This document shows, piece by piece, positions 53,271 to 62,856 of a stretch of 64,000 nt of DNA. Position numbers and translations under genes: made by a program. The notes beneath the pieces were generated by a model that saw nothing but the letters and a program-made list of their open reading frames with translations, was not told where the DNA came from and ran no database searches. The DNA is from Mesobacillus maritimus (GTDB lineage Bacteria; Bacillota; Bacilli; Bacillales; Cytobacillaceae). The DNA lies in the NCBI RefSeq assembly GCF_019749255.1, contig NZ_JACWFH010000035.1:84145-148144 (forward strand), in the 5' to 3' direction. The number at the start of each line of letters is the position of its first letter. Position 1 is the stretch's first letter.

Positions 53271-55040
53271 ATGCTTCAACGTTTTGAACCCCAAAAAGTG
53301 ATTCACACCCCTTTTCTCTTTTTTACAGGAAAGGGTGGCGTTGGCAAAACATCAACAGCTTGTGCAACGGCGGTTTCTTTAGCAGATGAAGGGAAAAAGG
53401 TGCTTCTTGTCAGCACAGATCCAGCCTCCAACTTGCAGGATGTATTGGAAATTGAATTAAGCAATACGCCTCAATCTGTGCCTGCAGTCGCAAATTTATA
53501 TGCGTGTAATCTAGATCCCGAAGAAGCGGCAAGAGCCTACCGAGAAAAGGTCGTAGGCCCATTTCGTGGGAAGCTTCCCGATTCGGTGGTGGCAACGATG
53601 GAGGAGCAACTATCAGGAGGGTGTACGGTTGAGATTGCGGCTTTTGATGAGTTCACAGGTTTGCTATCGGATAGATCGATCGTTGAACAGTATGATCACA
53701 TTGTCTTTGATACTGCGCCAACAGGACATACTCTACGTTTATTACAACTTCCTACGGCGTGGAGTGGCTTTTTAGAAGAAAGTACACACGGAGCTTCCTG
53801 CTTAGGGCCACTATCGGGTCTTGCAGAGAAAAAGGCGATTTACGCTGAAAGCATGGAAGCCTTGGCGGACGGCAAAAAAACAAGCTTAATTCTAGTTGCC
53901 AGACCAGATGAGTCTTCGTTATTTGAGGCTGACCGAGCTTCGCAGGAACTTAGAGGAATTGGCATCCTAAATCAATTTTTAATTGTGAACGGACTGATGG
54001 AAAACTATATTGCGGATGAACGTGTATCCTCTTCATTTTACGAGAAGCAGCAAGATGCAATCCAACGGTTGCCTGAAGGACTTAAACCTGTTAAATCCTA
54101 TTCGTTGCCCTATGTGTCTTACTCGTTAACAGGTTTAGAGAATTTGCGTCATCTTTTAAACTATGAAACATTGCTATCCGCAAAATCTGCCACAGATTGT
54201 AAAAATTATCATAACCTTCCAGGTTTACAGGATCTTATTAAAGATGTATCAACAAAAGGGACAAGGGTTATTTTTACTATGGGCAAAGGCGGAGTCGGGA
54301 AAACGACGATGGCGTCCGCAATTGCTGTAGGGTTGGTTGAGAAGGGGCATAAAGTCCACTTAACGACTACAGACCCAGCCGCACACCTTGAGTTGATGTT
54401 TAAAAACAGTGAGCGCAATCCTCTTTTAAGTATTAGCAGAATTGATCCGAAGCATGAAGTTGATGTGTATAAGCAGGAAGTCTTATCTACTGCAGGGAAA
54501 GAGCTCGATGATGCTGGTCTTGCTTATCTTGAAGAAGATTTAAATTCACCATGTACCGAAGAAATTGCTGTATTTCGGGCGTTCGCTGAAGTAGTTGAGA
54601 AGTCGAAAGAAGAGGTTGTTGTCATCGATACGGCGCCAACCGGCCATACCTTGCTTCTTTTAGATGCGGCGCAATCTTACCACAAGGAATTGGAACGGAC
54701 CACGGGAGAGGTTCCGAATAGTGTCCAAAAGTTATTGCCGCGGTTACGAAGTCCTCTAGAAACGAGTGTCGTCATTGTGACTTTGGCAGAAGCAACGCCT
54801 GTGCTTGAAGCAAGTCGCCTTCAAGCCGATTTAGAGCGTGCTGAAATTACCCCTCAATGGTGGATTATCAATCAAAGTTTACATGTAACAGATACGAAAG
54901 ATCCTGTGTTGCAAGGTAGAGCAGTTGCCGAAGAACAATGGATTGAGAAAGTTGAAACAGAGTTGGCGAAGAAATGTGTGATTGTCCCGTTAATGAGTTC
55001 AGGAAAAGTGGGTTATGAGCAATTGAAAATATTTAATTAA
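53271..55040 (+). CDS. arsA: Arsenite-pump ATPase ArsA
   Basis: A 589-aa duplicated ATPase. Both halves carry the deviant P-loop GKGGVGKT (residues about 20 and 340) and the ArsA signature DTAPTGHTLRLLQLP / DTAPTGHTLLLLDAA. Metal-site cysteines are visible in CTVEIAAFDEF and CTEEIAVFRAF. It energises ArsB and accepts As(III) from ArsD. AGAAGTGA precedes the ATG at 53271; the GTG at 53262 is less well placed. It closes the arsRBCDA operon. Confidence 0.95.
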   Translation: MLQRFEPQKVIHTPFLFFTGKGGVGKTSTACATAVSLADEGKKVLLVSTDPASNLQDVLEIELSNTPQSVPAVANLYACNLDPEEAARAYREKVVGPFRGKLPDSVVATMEEQLSGGCTVEIAAFDEFTGLLSDRSIVEQYDHIVFDTAPTGHTLRLLQLPTAWSGFLEESTHGASCLGPLSGLAEKKAIYAESMEALADGKKTSLILVARPDESSLFEADRASQELRGIGILNQFLIVNGLMENYIADERVSSSFYEKQQDAIQRLPEGLKPVKSYSLPYVSYSLTGLENLRHLLNYETLLSAKSATDCKNYHNLPGLQDLIKDVSTKGTRVIFTMGKGGVGKTTMASAIAVGLVEKGHKVHLTTTDPAAHLELMFKNSERNPLLSISRIDPKHEVDVYKQEVLSTAGKELDDAGLAYLEEDLNSPCTEEIAVFRAFAEVVEKSKEEVVVIDTAPTGHTLLLLDAAQSYHKELERTTGEVPNSVQKLLPRLRSPLETSVVIVTLAEATPVLEASRLQADLERAEITPQWWIINQSLHVTDTKDPVLQGRAVAEEQWIEKVETELAKKCVIVPLMSSGKVGYEQLKIFN

Positions 55041-55114
55041 GAATGAAAGTGAGGGGTCCCCTCGCTTCTTTTTTGAATTACTAAAATACAATTTTTTTTA
55101 AAGGACGTAGTCTA

Positions 55115-56119
55115 GTGAAACTTGAATCTGACAAGCTCATTTCGTATGTAGAAGAGATAAAGGAACGCAATCATAGTAGTGCTGCTTCCATTGTAGCTAT
55201 GCAGAATAATAAAATCGTATTAGAGCATTATAGCGGTTTTCATTCTAATCTAGAAGGTTCTCTTCCTGTCTCGGAAACTAGCATGTTTAATATAGCGTCA
55301 GCAAGAAAAAGTTACCTAGGTTTGGCAATCGCCTATGCGTTATATGAAGGGAAAATAAAGAGTTTAGATGATAAGGTTACAGATTACTTTGAATCTCTTA
55401 ATAAGGAACTTCTAGCGGGAACAACCATTAGGCATTTGGTTACACACTCTCACGGTTTGAATGAAAGAGAGGATGGAACAATCTATCGGGAATTTGCTCC
55501 AGGAAGTGGCTGGGCTTACCGAGGAGTGAACATCACGATGATGACAGAACTTATTCATAAACTTTACGATAAAAGTTTCCCTGAGATTATCCAGGAAAGA
55601 GTGTTTTTGCCAGTAGGTTTTACACATACTGCTTGGGTTACAGAACCTACTGAAAAACTAGTAAAAGTAGTGGATGATCCCCAAAAACCAGCTTTGTTTA
55701 AACTAGGTAGTTCAACAGGTTACGATTCAAATCTTCATACTTCTACTCGGGAGTTTGCGCTTTGGGGAGAACTTCATTTAAATAATGGAGTGATGAATGG
55801 GAAGCAAATTGTTCCAAAGGAAGTCATTCAATTAGCTACCCAAGTACATAGTCCGGATTTTGGTGAAAAAGAGTTCCCGCAACATGGCTTGTTTTGGTAT
55901 GTGAAAGATTCCTCGACGCTAAAAAGTGAAATCGGCGAAAGAGTGCCTAAAGGTTCCTATCAAATCTTGGGTGTTACGGGTCCAACTTTATTGGTGATTC
56001 CGGAATATCAAATGGTTGTTGCGAAAATGTACAACAAAAGATATAACTATGGTGGGAACAATTATCTTCATTATTTAAGGGAATTCAGTAATATAGTTGC
56101 GGATATTTTTAAAGCGTAA
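55115..56119 (+). CDS. Serine hydrolase of the beta-lactamase/PBP-like class C family
   Basis: A 334-aa protein with the class C fold. The nucleophile motif SxxK is SARK (about residue 62), followed by IRHLVTHSHGL and a YRGVN stretch near residue 139 in place of the usual YxN. No signal peptide is visible, which argues for a cytoplasmic esterase or peptidase rather than a secreted beta-lactamase. GTG start with AAAGGACG upstream. It follows arsA after 74 bases but is unlikely to be part of arsenic resistance. Confidence 0.82.
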   Translation: MKLESDKLISYVEEIKERNHSSAASIVAMQNNKIVLEHYSGFHSNLEGSLPVSETSMFNIASARKSYLGLAIAYALYEGKIKSLDDKVTDYFESLNKELLAGTTIRHLVTHSHGLNEREDGTIYREFAPGSGWAYRGVNITMMTELIHKLYDKSFPEIIQERVFLPVGFTHTAWVTEPTEKLVKVVDDPQKPALFKLGSSTGYDSNLHTSTREFALWGELHLNNGVMNGKQIVPKEVIQLATQVHSPDFGEKEFPQHGLFWYVKDSSTLKSEIGERVPKGSYQILGVTGPTLLVIPEYQMVVAKMYNKRYNYGGNNYLHYLREFSNIVADIFKA

Positions 56120-56171
56120 GGTGTGAAAGATAGCTAGGGTATATGGGATAGTACATTATATTATTAAAAGC

Positions 56172-56205
56172 AAACGCTCAGTGAAACCACTGAGCGTTGG
56201 TTTAT
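56172..56205. terminator. Bidirectional terminator between serine hydrolase and metG
   Basis: AACGCTCAGTG and CACTGAGCGTT form an 11-bp stem around AAAC, with A- and T-rich flanks. Confidence 0.8.
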
Positions 56206-56252
56206 CTAGCGCAATATATGCTAGAGGAATGTTGTGTACTCCTAAGTGAGGC

Positions 56253-57890
56253 TCAATCCAACAATTGTTTAGTTAACCTTTCGCGTTCTTCCGCAATTTT
56301 CACTTGATCAATCCGTTCAAATAAAGGTTCCACATGTGTTAAGTGTTGTGAAAGAACATGAAATGGTCTCCATTCGGTTTCATCAATTCGAATCATGTCT
56401 TTAACCTTGCTGCTAGAAAAAGGGAGGAACGGTATTAGAACATGAGCTAAATTGGCAATCAGATAAACGCAAGAGGCTAGAGTTTGTTTGCAAGCTTCAA
56501 GATCATTTTTTATCTGTAACCAAGGCTGTTGTTCATCGAAGTATTTATTTGCAAACCGAACATGCTCGAAAACTTTTTCCAACCCGAGTTTGAACGAAGT
56601 TGTTTCAATGCATTGACCAACTTCCTCGTACAACGATTTCACTTTGTCTTGAATGGTCGTAGGAATGTCGTTTTCTGGGATTTCACCGTCAAAAGACTTT
56701 TGGATAAATTTCAATGTCCGATTCACGAAATTTCCATACGCACCCAATAATTCGCTGTTGTGACTATAAATAAATTCTTTCCACGAAAAATCGGCATCTC
56801 TTTTTTCTGGCGCGTTGATGGTTAAGAAATAACGGATAGAATCTGGGTTGTATCTTTCTAAAATATCTGGAACCCAAACCGCCCAATTTTTACTTGTAGA
56901 TAATTTTTTCTTTTCTAAAGTCAGATATTCGTTCGAAACGATGTGTGTTGGCAATGCCTCTTTTTCTAAACCAGTGAGAATCCCGGGCCAAATAATGGAA
57001 TGAAACGGAATGTTGTCTTTTCCGTGGACATAATAAGATGTTGTGGAGGAATCCCAGAATGTTGAATCGTCTTGATTCGTTTCTTTCGCCCATAACTTAC
57101 TGGCAGTGTAATAACCTGAAACAGCCTCAATCCAAACGTAAATTTTCTTTTTCTCATATCCAGCCACTGGAACACTTACTCCAATCGGTAAATCTCTTGA
57201 CACAGCTCGATCTAGCAAACCTTCCTTTAAGTACCGTTTAGTAAGAGAAAATGCATTTTCTCGCCAATTTTTATTCTTCTCCGCTGCTTCGGTGTATTTT
57301 TCCAATTTCGTTTGCAAAGAGCTTAAGGAAAAGTAAAACTGTTCCGTTAATCTTGTTGTAGGCTGGTGACCACAAATCTTACATTTCCGATCAAGCAACT
57401 CAAGTGGTTCTAACACTGTTGAACAATAATCGCATTGATCTCCACGCGCATGGGCTCCGCAATTCGGACAAATGCCTTCAACGTACCGGTCGGGTAAAAA
57501 TTGCTGATCATATTCACAATACGATTGTTCAATTTCTTTTTTATAAATCAGGCCTTTTTCAAGAAGCTCTAAAAATATCTCTTGGACGATTTTGTGATGA
57601 TGGGCTGTGTCTGTGCGTGTATAGATATCATAGGAGAAACCTAATTTTCTTAAACTAGATTCAAATTCTTGGTGGTAACGGTCCGCAATTTCTTGCGGGG
57701 CTACTCCTTCTTGTCTCGCTCTAATTGTAATCGGGGTACCGTTACAATCACTGCCTGATACATATAACACCTTTTCACCTTTTAAACGGTAATATCTAGC
57801 TAAAATATCACCAGGTAACAAGCTTGAAATATGACCCAGATGTAAGGATCCGTTCGCGTATGGCCAAGCCCCACCAATAAAAATACTCAT
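56253..57890 (-). CDS. metG: Methionyl-tRNA synthetase (second, MetG type)
   Basis: A 545-aa class I synthetase. The HIGH motif reads HLGHI in [14 protein letters not shown], and the KMSKS motif is KLSTSKN. Two zinc-knuckle cysteine pairs are visible ([13 protein letters not shown], then CKICGHQP), marking the four-cysteine (E. coli-like) type. There is no C-terminal EMAP tRNA-binding domain. It charges tRNA-Met. A T-box leader precedes it, which is typical for an alternative MetRS in Bacilli rather than the housekeeping one. Its start codon lies just after the T-box terminator. Confidence 0.93.
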   Translation of the reverse strand: MSIFIGGAWPYANGSLHLGHISSLLPGDILARYYRLKGEKVLYVSGSDCNGTPITIRARQEGVAPQEIADRYHQEFESSLRKLGFSYDIYTRTDTAHHHKIVQEIFLELLEKGLIYKKEIEQSYCEYDQQFLPDRYVEGICPNCGAHARGDQCDYCSTVLEPLELLDRKCKICGHQPTTRLTEQFYFSLSSLQTKLEKYTEAAEKNKNWRENAFSLTKRYLKEGLLDRAVSRDLPIGVSVPVAGYEKKKIYVWIEAVSGYYTASKLWAKETNQDDSTFWDSSTTSYYVHGKDNIPFHSIIWPGILTGLEKEALPTHIVSNEYLTLEKKKLSTSKNWAVWVPDILERYNPDSIRYFLTINAPEKRDADFSWKEFIYSHNSELLGAYGNFVNRTLKFIQKSFDGEIPENDIPTTIQDKVKSLYEEVGQCIETTSFKLGLEKVFEHVRFANKYFDEQQPWLQIKNDLEACKQTLASCVYLIANLAHVLIPFLPFSSSKVKDMIRIDETEWRPFHVLSQHLTHVEPLFERIDQVKIAEERERLTKQLLD

Positions 57891-57921
57891 CGATCATCAG
57901 CTCCCAAAAAATAATTAAAAA

Positions 57922-58190
57922 GCAAAAAAACCTCGTCCATAACTATAAAAAGTTAAGGACGAGGTTTAGATTCCACGTGATACCACCTTATTTCGCAAAT
58001 GGTTCACACCATCTGCCTCAGCAAGTACGGAGTAATAGATAAATCATGTTACTCTTATACTGTGACATGGATAACGAGTGCCAAATCTCGTCGTATCCTA
58101 CTTATACCGAAGTACGTTCAGTACGAAGCTCAGAGACCATTGTTCAAATGAATGTTTTTGCTTCTTTTCAGCTACTGAAGCTCTCTGTGT
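57922..58190 (-). promoter_or_regulatory. T-box leader of metG (Met specifier)
   Basis: On the minus strand the leader has the antiterminator T-box AAGGTGGTATCACG (57974-57989). A strong terminator follows: AACCTCGTCC with GGACGAGGTT, then seven T (57924-57966). Near its 5' end CAGAGAG and CTCTG can close a short Stem I, with ATG followed by G (58138-58140) directly before the 3' strand. This is the place expected for a methionine specifier codon. Uncharged tRNA-Met would stabilise the antiterminator. Confidence 0.9.
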
Positions 58191-58377
58191 AAAACCATAT
58201 CATTTTACTTTTTCTCTTCATTGCTTTTGATTGATAATTATTAATATTCTATTCAATGTGAATCGTAAAGTCAAACTATTGTTTTGCTCTAGGATGAGGT
58301 TTTTATTTCTTAGAGATAATAAAATGGAACCTTATTGAGATAATAAAAGCGTACTGTACCTAATGGAGGTTATCAAA

Positions 58378-58680
58378 ATGAAGGATATTACCACAAAAGA
58401 GTTAGCACAAAAATTGAAAAATGGTGAGAAGGTAAATATTATTGATGTTCGTGAAGATGATGAGGTAGCAGCAGGAAAGATTCCAGGAGCACGTCATATT
58501 CGTTTAGGTGATCTTCCGGACCGGGTGAATGAGTTGGATAAAAAGGAGCACTATTATATCGCTTGTCGTTCTGGAGGGCGAAGCAGCATGGCTTGTGATT
58601 TGTTAACGAAACAAGGGTTTGATGTAACAAACATGACTGGTGGAATGCTTGCTTGGGAAGATGAAGTAGAGAAAGAATAA
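58378..58680 (+). CDS. Rhodanese-domain protein
   Basis: A 100-aa single rhodanese domain. The active-site loop reads ACRSGGRSS with the catalytic cysteine, and the preceding NIIDVREDDEVAAGKIPGA and following MTGGMLAWE are typical. It carries sulfur as a cysteine persulfide; the acceptor is unknown. GGAGG lies 9 bases before the ATG at 58378, and the upstream in-frame ATG overlaps that site. It is convergent with the MFS gene. Confidence 0.9.
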   Translation: MKDITTKELAQKLKNGEKVNIIDVREDDEVAAGKIPGARHIRLGDLPDRVNELDKKEHYYIACRSGGRSSMACDLLTKQGFDVTNMTGGMLAWEDEVEKE

Positions 58681-58698
58681 AAGTCATATTCTTAATTA

Positions 58699-58729
58699 AA
58701 AATGCACCATGAATCGTTCATGGTGCATC
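58699..58729 (-). terminator. Terminator of the MFS gene
   Basis: ATGCACCATGAA and TTCATGGTGCAT form a 12-bp perfect stem. On the minus strand TTTTTAATT follows. Confidence 0.85.
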
Positions 58730-58741
58730 TGACTTACCTTC

Positions 58742-59998
58742 CTACATGGTACTATGGACTTTGATTTCTCTGTGTTGTTTACCTGTGCGAAAGATAAATA
58801 ATCCCCCGTAAAGTAGAAACGTTCCAATCATTAAAATCACTCCAATATATACACTCATCATGCTTGGTACGAGAAAGGCCCCAATAATAATCGTGGTTCG
58901 GGCAATTAGATCAGCTCCGCTAAAGCTTGTACCAGAAAACGCAGAATATGATCCTCGTTTATCATCCGGCATCATGTTTGCTTTTTCGGCGTTGGCAATA
59001 GGGGAGTAAACAAGTTCTCCAATGGTTGCGACCAGATTAAATAAAATCAATATATACCAAACATTTGCGGACGTGATGATGGTGTAGCCAAGACCATATA
59101 GAATGAGACCAACTAATAGCATTTTCTTCTTATCAAATTTGTCGGTAATCTTTGTGACAATAAAAGTTAATAACACAACCAGTAACATATTTTGAATATT
59201 TAATAGACTCAACATTCTGACACCCGCGATTTCAAAACCTCCTACATATACTGCGCGAAACTCTTGTGCTAAACGGACCCCGATATAGCTGTTTAGGGAA
59301 AATTCGGCAGCGTAGATACACATCCCGCCGACAACGGCCATTACAAAAGGTTTATCTTGAAGAGCAACTTTGTAATTATTCGCTAAATCAAGAAAGATAT
59401 TTTGATGAGTTTTCTCTAATTGTTTCACGGATGTATCCTGTAGCCAAATTAGATAAACAATTGGTAGACTAGCAGAAACTAAGGTTAGAATGATAAATAG
59501 TGCTAACTGGTGATGGACATAAAATAGACCCCCAAGCGCGGTTCCGATGGCCATCGATAAATTAACGAGCCAGTAATCTAACGCATACACACCCTTGCGA
59601 TTTTCAACTGTAGTGGAATCGATGATAATTGCCTGCATCGCTGGTCGGCCAAGGCTACTAGATGCCATAAACATCATATAACTCACCGCAAATAACATAA
59701 TCAACTTCTGGTCAGGGAGTAAGCTGAGGGTCATCAACCCGAACGTTAGGCTACTAGTAGTTGAAGTGAAAAGTAGAACTGTTTTTCGGTGAAAACGGTC
59801 AGATATGTATCCTCCGATTAAATTGCTGAGAAATCCGATAAAGACGTTAACTCCTAGGAAAATCCCTGCCCATATTGCCCCTTTATGCTGTGCAAAAAAC
59901 AGGGCCATAAAGGGCATAACCGCACTGGAGATAGCTCGATTAAAAAAAGATGTAATTAGACGAACTTTAATGTTTTGTGGGTATTCTTTCCACTTCAT
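58742..59998 (-). CDS. MFS transporter (efflux type)
   Basis: A 418-aa twelve-helix major facilitator. The inter-helix 2-3 motif is FLSNLIGGYISDRFHRKT, and WAGIFLGVNVFIGF precedes it. The gene is divergent from an SgrR-like regulator. In E. coli SgrR controls the sugar efflux protein SetA, so a similar efflux partnership is inferred here. The substrate is unknown. AAAGGGG-type ribosome site before the ATG. Confidence 0.87.
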   Translation of the reverse strand: MKWKEYPQNIKVRLITSFFNRAISSAVMPFMALFFAQHKGAIWAGIFLGVNVFIGFLSNLIGGYISDRFHRKTVLLFTSTTSSLTFGLMTLSLLPDQKLIMLFAVSYMMFMASSSLGRPAMQAIIIDSTTVENRKGVYALDYWLVNLSMAIGTALGGLFYVHHQLALFIILTLVSASLPIVYLIWLQDTSVKQLEKTHQNIFLDLANNYKVALQDKPFVMAVVGGMCIYAAEFSLNSYIGVRLAQEFRAVYVGGFEIAGVRMLSLLNIQNMLLVVLLTFIVTKITDKFDKKKMLLVGLILYGLGYTIITSANVWYILILFNLVATIGELVYSPIANAEKANMMPDDKRGSYSAFSGTSFSGADLIARTTIIIGAFLVPSMMSVYIGVILMIGTFLLYGGLFIFRTGKQHREIKVHSTM

Positions 59999-60096
59999 AT
60001 TGTCAGCCCCTTTCTATTTCTTTATATTAAAGGAGACTATGGTAATTAAAAATGAACTTTTTAAATAATTATGTCCACTTTTAAAAGGAGCCTAGA

Positions 60097-61743
60097 ATGG
60101 ATCATTATTTGTTGTCACTCTATAACCATGTAGATTCAGGGAGTGTTAAATTAGAAGACATCGCTAATCAATTAATGCTCAGCACGAAGCAAACACGGCG
60201 AAAACTACAGCAATGGCAAGAGGAAGGGTGGTTATCCTTTCAATCCGGAAGAGGGCGAGGGAATACGTCTACGATTCAGTGGAAACGAAATGTCGAGCAG
60301 GAATATGAACAACTTTTCCTACAATACCTTAGAGATGATGCAATTAAAGAGGTGAGTAAGCTTTTATTATTAGACTGGTCAGTTGAGACAAAACAACGAT
60401 TAATGATGGCCTTTCAAGCAAAATTCGGCTTTCATCAAGAAGACCAAGACCGTCTAATGATTCCAAGGTTTTATCCGTTTTTAACGGTTCACCCGCAACA
60501 TGCAGCCGACATTCAGAGTGCGAACCTTGTTGCCAATCTTTATAATCGTGTCGTTACACTACATGCTGACAATACGATTACACCTGAGCTTGCTCATACG
60601 TGGGAGTACAACGATACTTCATTGATCTTATATCTAAGGAAAGACGTCGCTTTTCACGATGGTTCGATTATGAAAGCGGAAGACGTCGTTGATTCATTCT
60701 TAAGAATGAAAAATGATGAACATTACGCAGCACTTTGGGAGCCTATCACCATGGTTACATCCCCGGCGCCACTTATCGTAAAGGTAGAATTTCCCTCAGG
60801 CTGTACATACGTTTTACAGCTATTAAGCTTATTGACTGCCAGTATTTTTAAAGAAATAAATGGTAGATTACTAGGGACAGGTGGTTTCTATCTTGCAGAA
60901 GATTCTCCTGAGAAAACCGTTCTCTGTGCTTTTAAACAATATTTTGGACACCGACCCTTACTTGATACCGTCGAGTTTATTCAGGTTCCGAGAGAGTTTC
61001 AGATAGTCTATCAAGGGGCACATGAATCGGGGGAGGTTGATACCTTTGAGGTAGAAAGTGATTCCGGGTTTGGTGTGGTGGTCATGAATCCCTATCGCTC
61101 ATCTGATATGATGCGAAAAGAAGTCAGGGAATTTATTCATTCTATCATCGCACAACATCGCCATGAGCTTTCAGAGGTGAATACGCGAATAAGGGGAAAT
61201 CATGAAGGGTGCTTAATTGGGTTATCGGAGTCGTATACGCTGGAGGTGCGACCGAAGCCAAAGATGTCGGGCCCAATTAAAATGAGGTATGTTAACTATA
61301 CAAGTGAAACGTCTCATTGGTTAAAAGATAAGCTAGAGCAGGCAGGAATCCAAGTGGAAATGGAAGAAGTGACCTTTCACGATGCCATTTATAATCCTCA
61401 AATTCATTTAGACACCGACTTGTTTATACATGGTGAAATTTTTGAATTGAATCAAACTTTTTATTATTTTTTCTTTTTGAAAAACAGCTTTTCTCCTTTA
61501 CATCTATTAATTGAACGCGATGAACATCTGCATAGAGAATTAGAGGCCTATAACCAAATCCCTTTTGAGGAGTGGAACGCTCAGCATCTGAAAATAGAAG
61601 AATACCTAAAAAACGAATCGTTATGTATTCCGTTGTATTATGTTAAAAGACACATCCCATTTTCGATAAATCTTATGAATATTGAGATTAAACATTTTGG
61701 CTATGTAGATTTAACGAAGCTTTGGACAAAGCCTAGGATATAA
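60097..61743 (+). CDS. SgrR-like transcriptional regulator with family-5 solute-binding domain
   Basis: A 548-aa two-domain protein. The N-terminal SgrR-type winged helix (about 1-110) contains IANQLMLSTKQTRRKLQQWQ. An SBP_bac_5 domain follows (about 150-540), with LYLRKDVAFHDGSIMKAEDVV and LLGTGGFYLAED. It has no signal peptide and acts in the cytosol. AAAGGAG precedes the ATG. It is divergent from the MFS gene 98 bases away. It probably senses a small solute and controls that transporter. Confidence 0.87.
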   Translation: MDHYLLSLYNHVDSGSVKLEDIANQLMLSTKQTRRKLQQWQEEGWLSFQSGRGRGNTSTIQWKRNVEQEYEQLFLQYLRDDAIKEVSKLLLLDWSVETKQRLMMAFQAKFGFHQEDQDRLMIPRFYPFLTVHPQHAADIQSANLVANLYNRVVTLHADNTITPELAHTWEYNDTSLILYLRKDVAFHDGSIMKAEDVVDSFLRMKNDEHYAALWEPITMVTSPAPLIVKVEFPSGCTYVLQLLSLLTASIFKEINGRLLGTGGFYLAEDSPEKTVLCAFKQYFGHRPLLDTVEFIQVPREFQIVYQGAHESGEVDTFEVESDSGFGVVVMNPYRSSDMMRKEVREFIHSIIAQHRHELSEVNTRIRGNHEGCLIGLSESYTLEVRPKPKMSGPIKMRYVNYTSETSHWLKDKLEQAGIQVEMEEVTFHDAIYNPQIHLDTDLFIHGEIFELNQTFYYFFFLKNSFSPLHLLIERDEHLHRELEAYNQIPFEEWNAQHLKIEEYLKNESLCIPLYYVKRHIPFSINLMNIEIKHFGYVDLTKLWTKPRI

Positions 61744-61866
61744 AGGTGAGATTCCTTTATTAATAAAACTAGAAAGAGTAAGAGCAGTCATTCGACTCCT
61801 TTTCATGCATAATTAGGTTGTTTTTGTAAAAAATACCAATGACCACAATGAAAAGGAGGAAATAAA

Positions 61867-62196
61867 ATGAAGAAATTAGGTATCATCGCTACACTAATTC
61901 TTTTATCATTTGGCGTAGTGTTTACTTCTGCAGCTGCTCAAAATCAAGAGACAGAGGAAACAAAAGAGGTCAAATTAACAGAAGAACAAAAGAATGAACT
62001 TGCAAAGCTCTACGATGAAGCCTTCGAGAAAAAGAAAGAGATTATAACAAAGTATGTGGAATACGGAGTTTTCACAGTAGAAAAGGGAGATAAATTGATT
62101 GAGCACATCGAGTCTCATTATAAAAAGTTAGAAGAGAATAATTATATTCCCAAGTATGGAAACCACAAGCATCATCACGATAAAGGGAAACAGTGA
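61867..62196 (+). CDS. Secreted DUF2680-like small protein
   Basis: A 109-aa exported protein. The signal peptide (MKKLGIIATLILLSFGVVF) ends near TSAAA-QN. A Glu/Lys-rich helical domain with LTEEQKNELAKLYDEAFEKKKEII follows, resembling DUF2680 proteins of Bacilli. The tail is His/Lys-rich (HKHHHDKGK) and may bind metal. AAAAGGAGG precedes the ATG. Function unknown. Confidence 0.82.
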   Translation: MKKLGIIATLILLSFGVVFTSAAAQNQETEETKEVKLTEEQKNELAKLYDEAFEKKKEIITKYVEYGVFTVEKGDKLIEHIESHYKKLEENNYIPKYGNHKHHHDKGKQ

Positions 62197-62216
62197 GACC
62201 TTAATAGTCGTACTCG

Positions 62217-62245
62217 ACCACAGTCCTTGGACTGTGTTTTTTTAT
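62217..62245 (+). terminator. Terminator after the DUF2680-like gene
   Basis: CACAGTCC and GGACTGTG pair across TT and are followed by seven T. Confidence 0.9.
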
Positions 62246-62329
62246 GCGAAAAATTTCGTTAGACTCCTGACATGACTATGACACCATCCATTACTAGTTT
62301 TCATATGTTGGTTAAAAAGGAGTGAGTAA

Positions 62330-62584
62330 ATGAGCATTACTACCTTTATTATTTCGGCAATTATTGCGTTAGTCATTGGTATCGTGGCAGATAAGATTTC
62401 GCCTATCAGTATGCCTGGAGGTTGGGCAGGGGCGATGGTTGCAGGTTTCATTGGAACTTGGGTTGGACAGGTTTTATTTGGGACATGGGGTCCAATCGTT
62501 GCAAATTATTCTTTAATTCCTGCACTAATTGGTGCTGTGCTTGTGGTTATCATTGTGGGAGTAGTGGCTAAACTATTTAATTAA
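62330..62584 (+). CDS. GlsB/YeaQ/YmgE family membrane protein
   Basis: An 84-aa protein with three membrane helices rich in glycine (GIVADKISP, GGWAGAMVAGFIGTWVG, VVIIVGVVAKLF), typical of the transglycosylase-associated YeaQ/YmgE/GlsB group linked to general stress. AAAAGGAGTGAG precedes the ATG. Monocistronic with terminators on both sides. The molecular role is unknown. Confidence 0.88.
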   Translation: MSITTFIISAIIALVIGIVADKISPISMPGGWAGAMVAGFIGTWVGQVLFGTWGPIVANYSLIPALIGAVLVVIIVGVVAKLFN

Positions 62585-62599
62585 AAAGTATAGGGATTG

Positions 62600-62645
62600 C
62601 TATTGCCTTAACTCATATTTCCGGGGTTAAGGTTTTTTTTATTTT
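62600..62645 (+). terminator. Terminator after the YmgE-like gene
   Basis: CCTTAAC and GGTTAAGG pair around about a dozen bases and are followed by eight T. Confidence 0.85.
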
Positions 62646-62856
62646 TTTTAGAGGGTTTTTTAACAAAAAAATGATTATATTGGACTATCTTTAGTTCTTA
62701 GAATATAGGGATAAGGTTTCAGGAAAAAAATTCTAATTATGATAAACTACCATAGTTAATCTATTTTTGGGTGTTTGGCAAACATCCGCTATAGTTCTCA
62801 AGTGAATATTGTAAAGAATGATAGGCTATATGCTTCAATAACTAGGGGGAACAATA

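Noticed and set aside
55115..56119. Beta-lactamase resistance gene
   Set aside because: No signal peptide, and the YxN motif is not canonical. It is more likely a general serine hydrolase.
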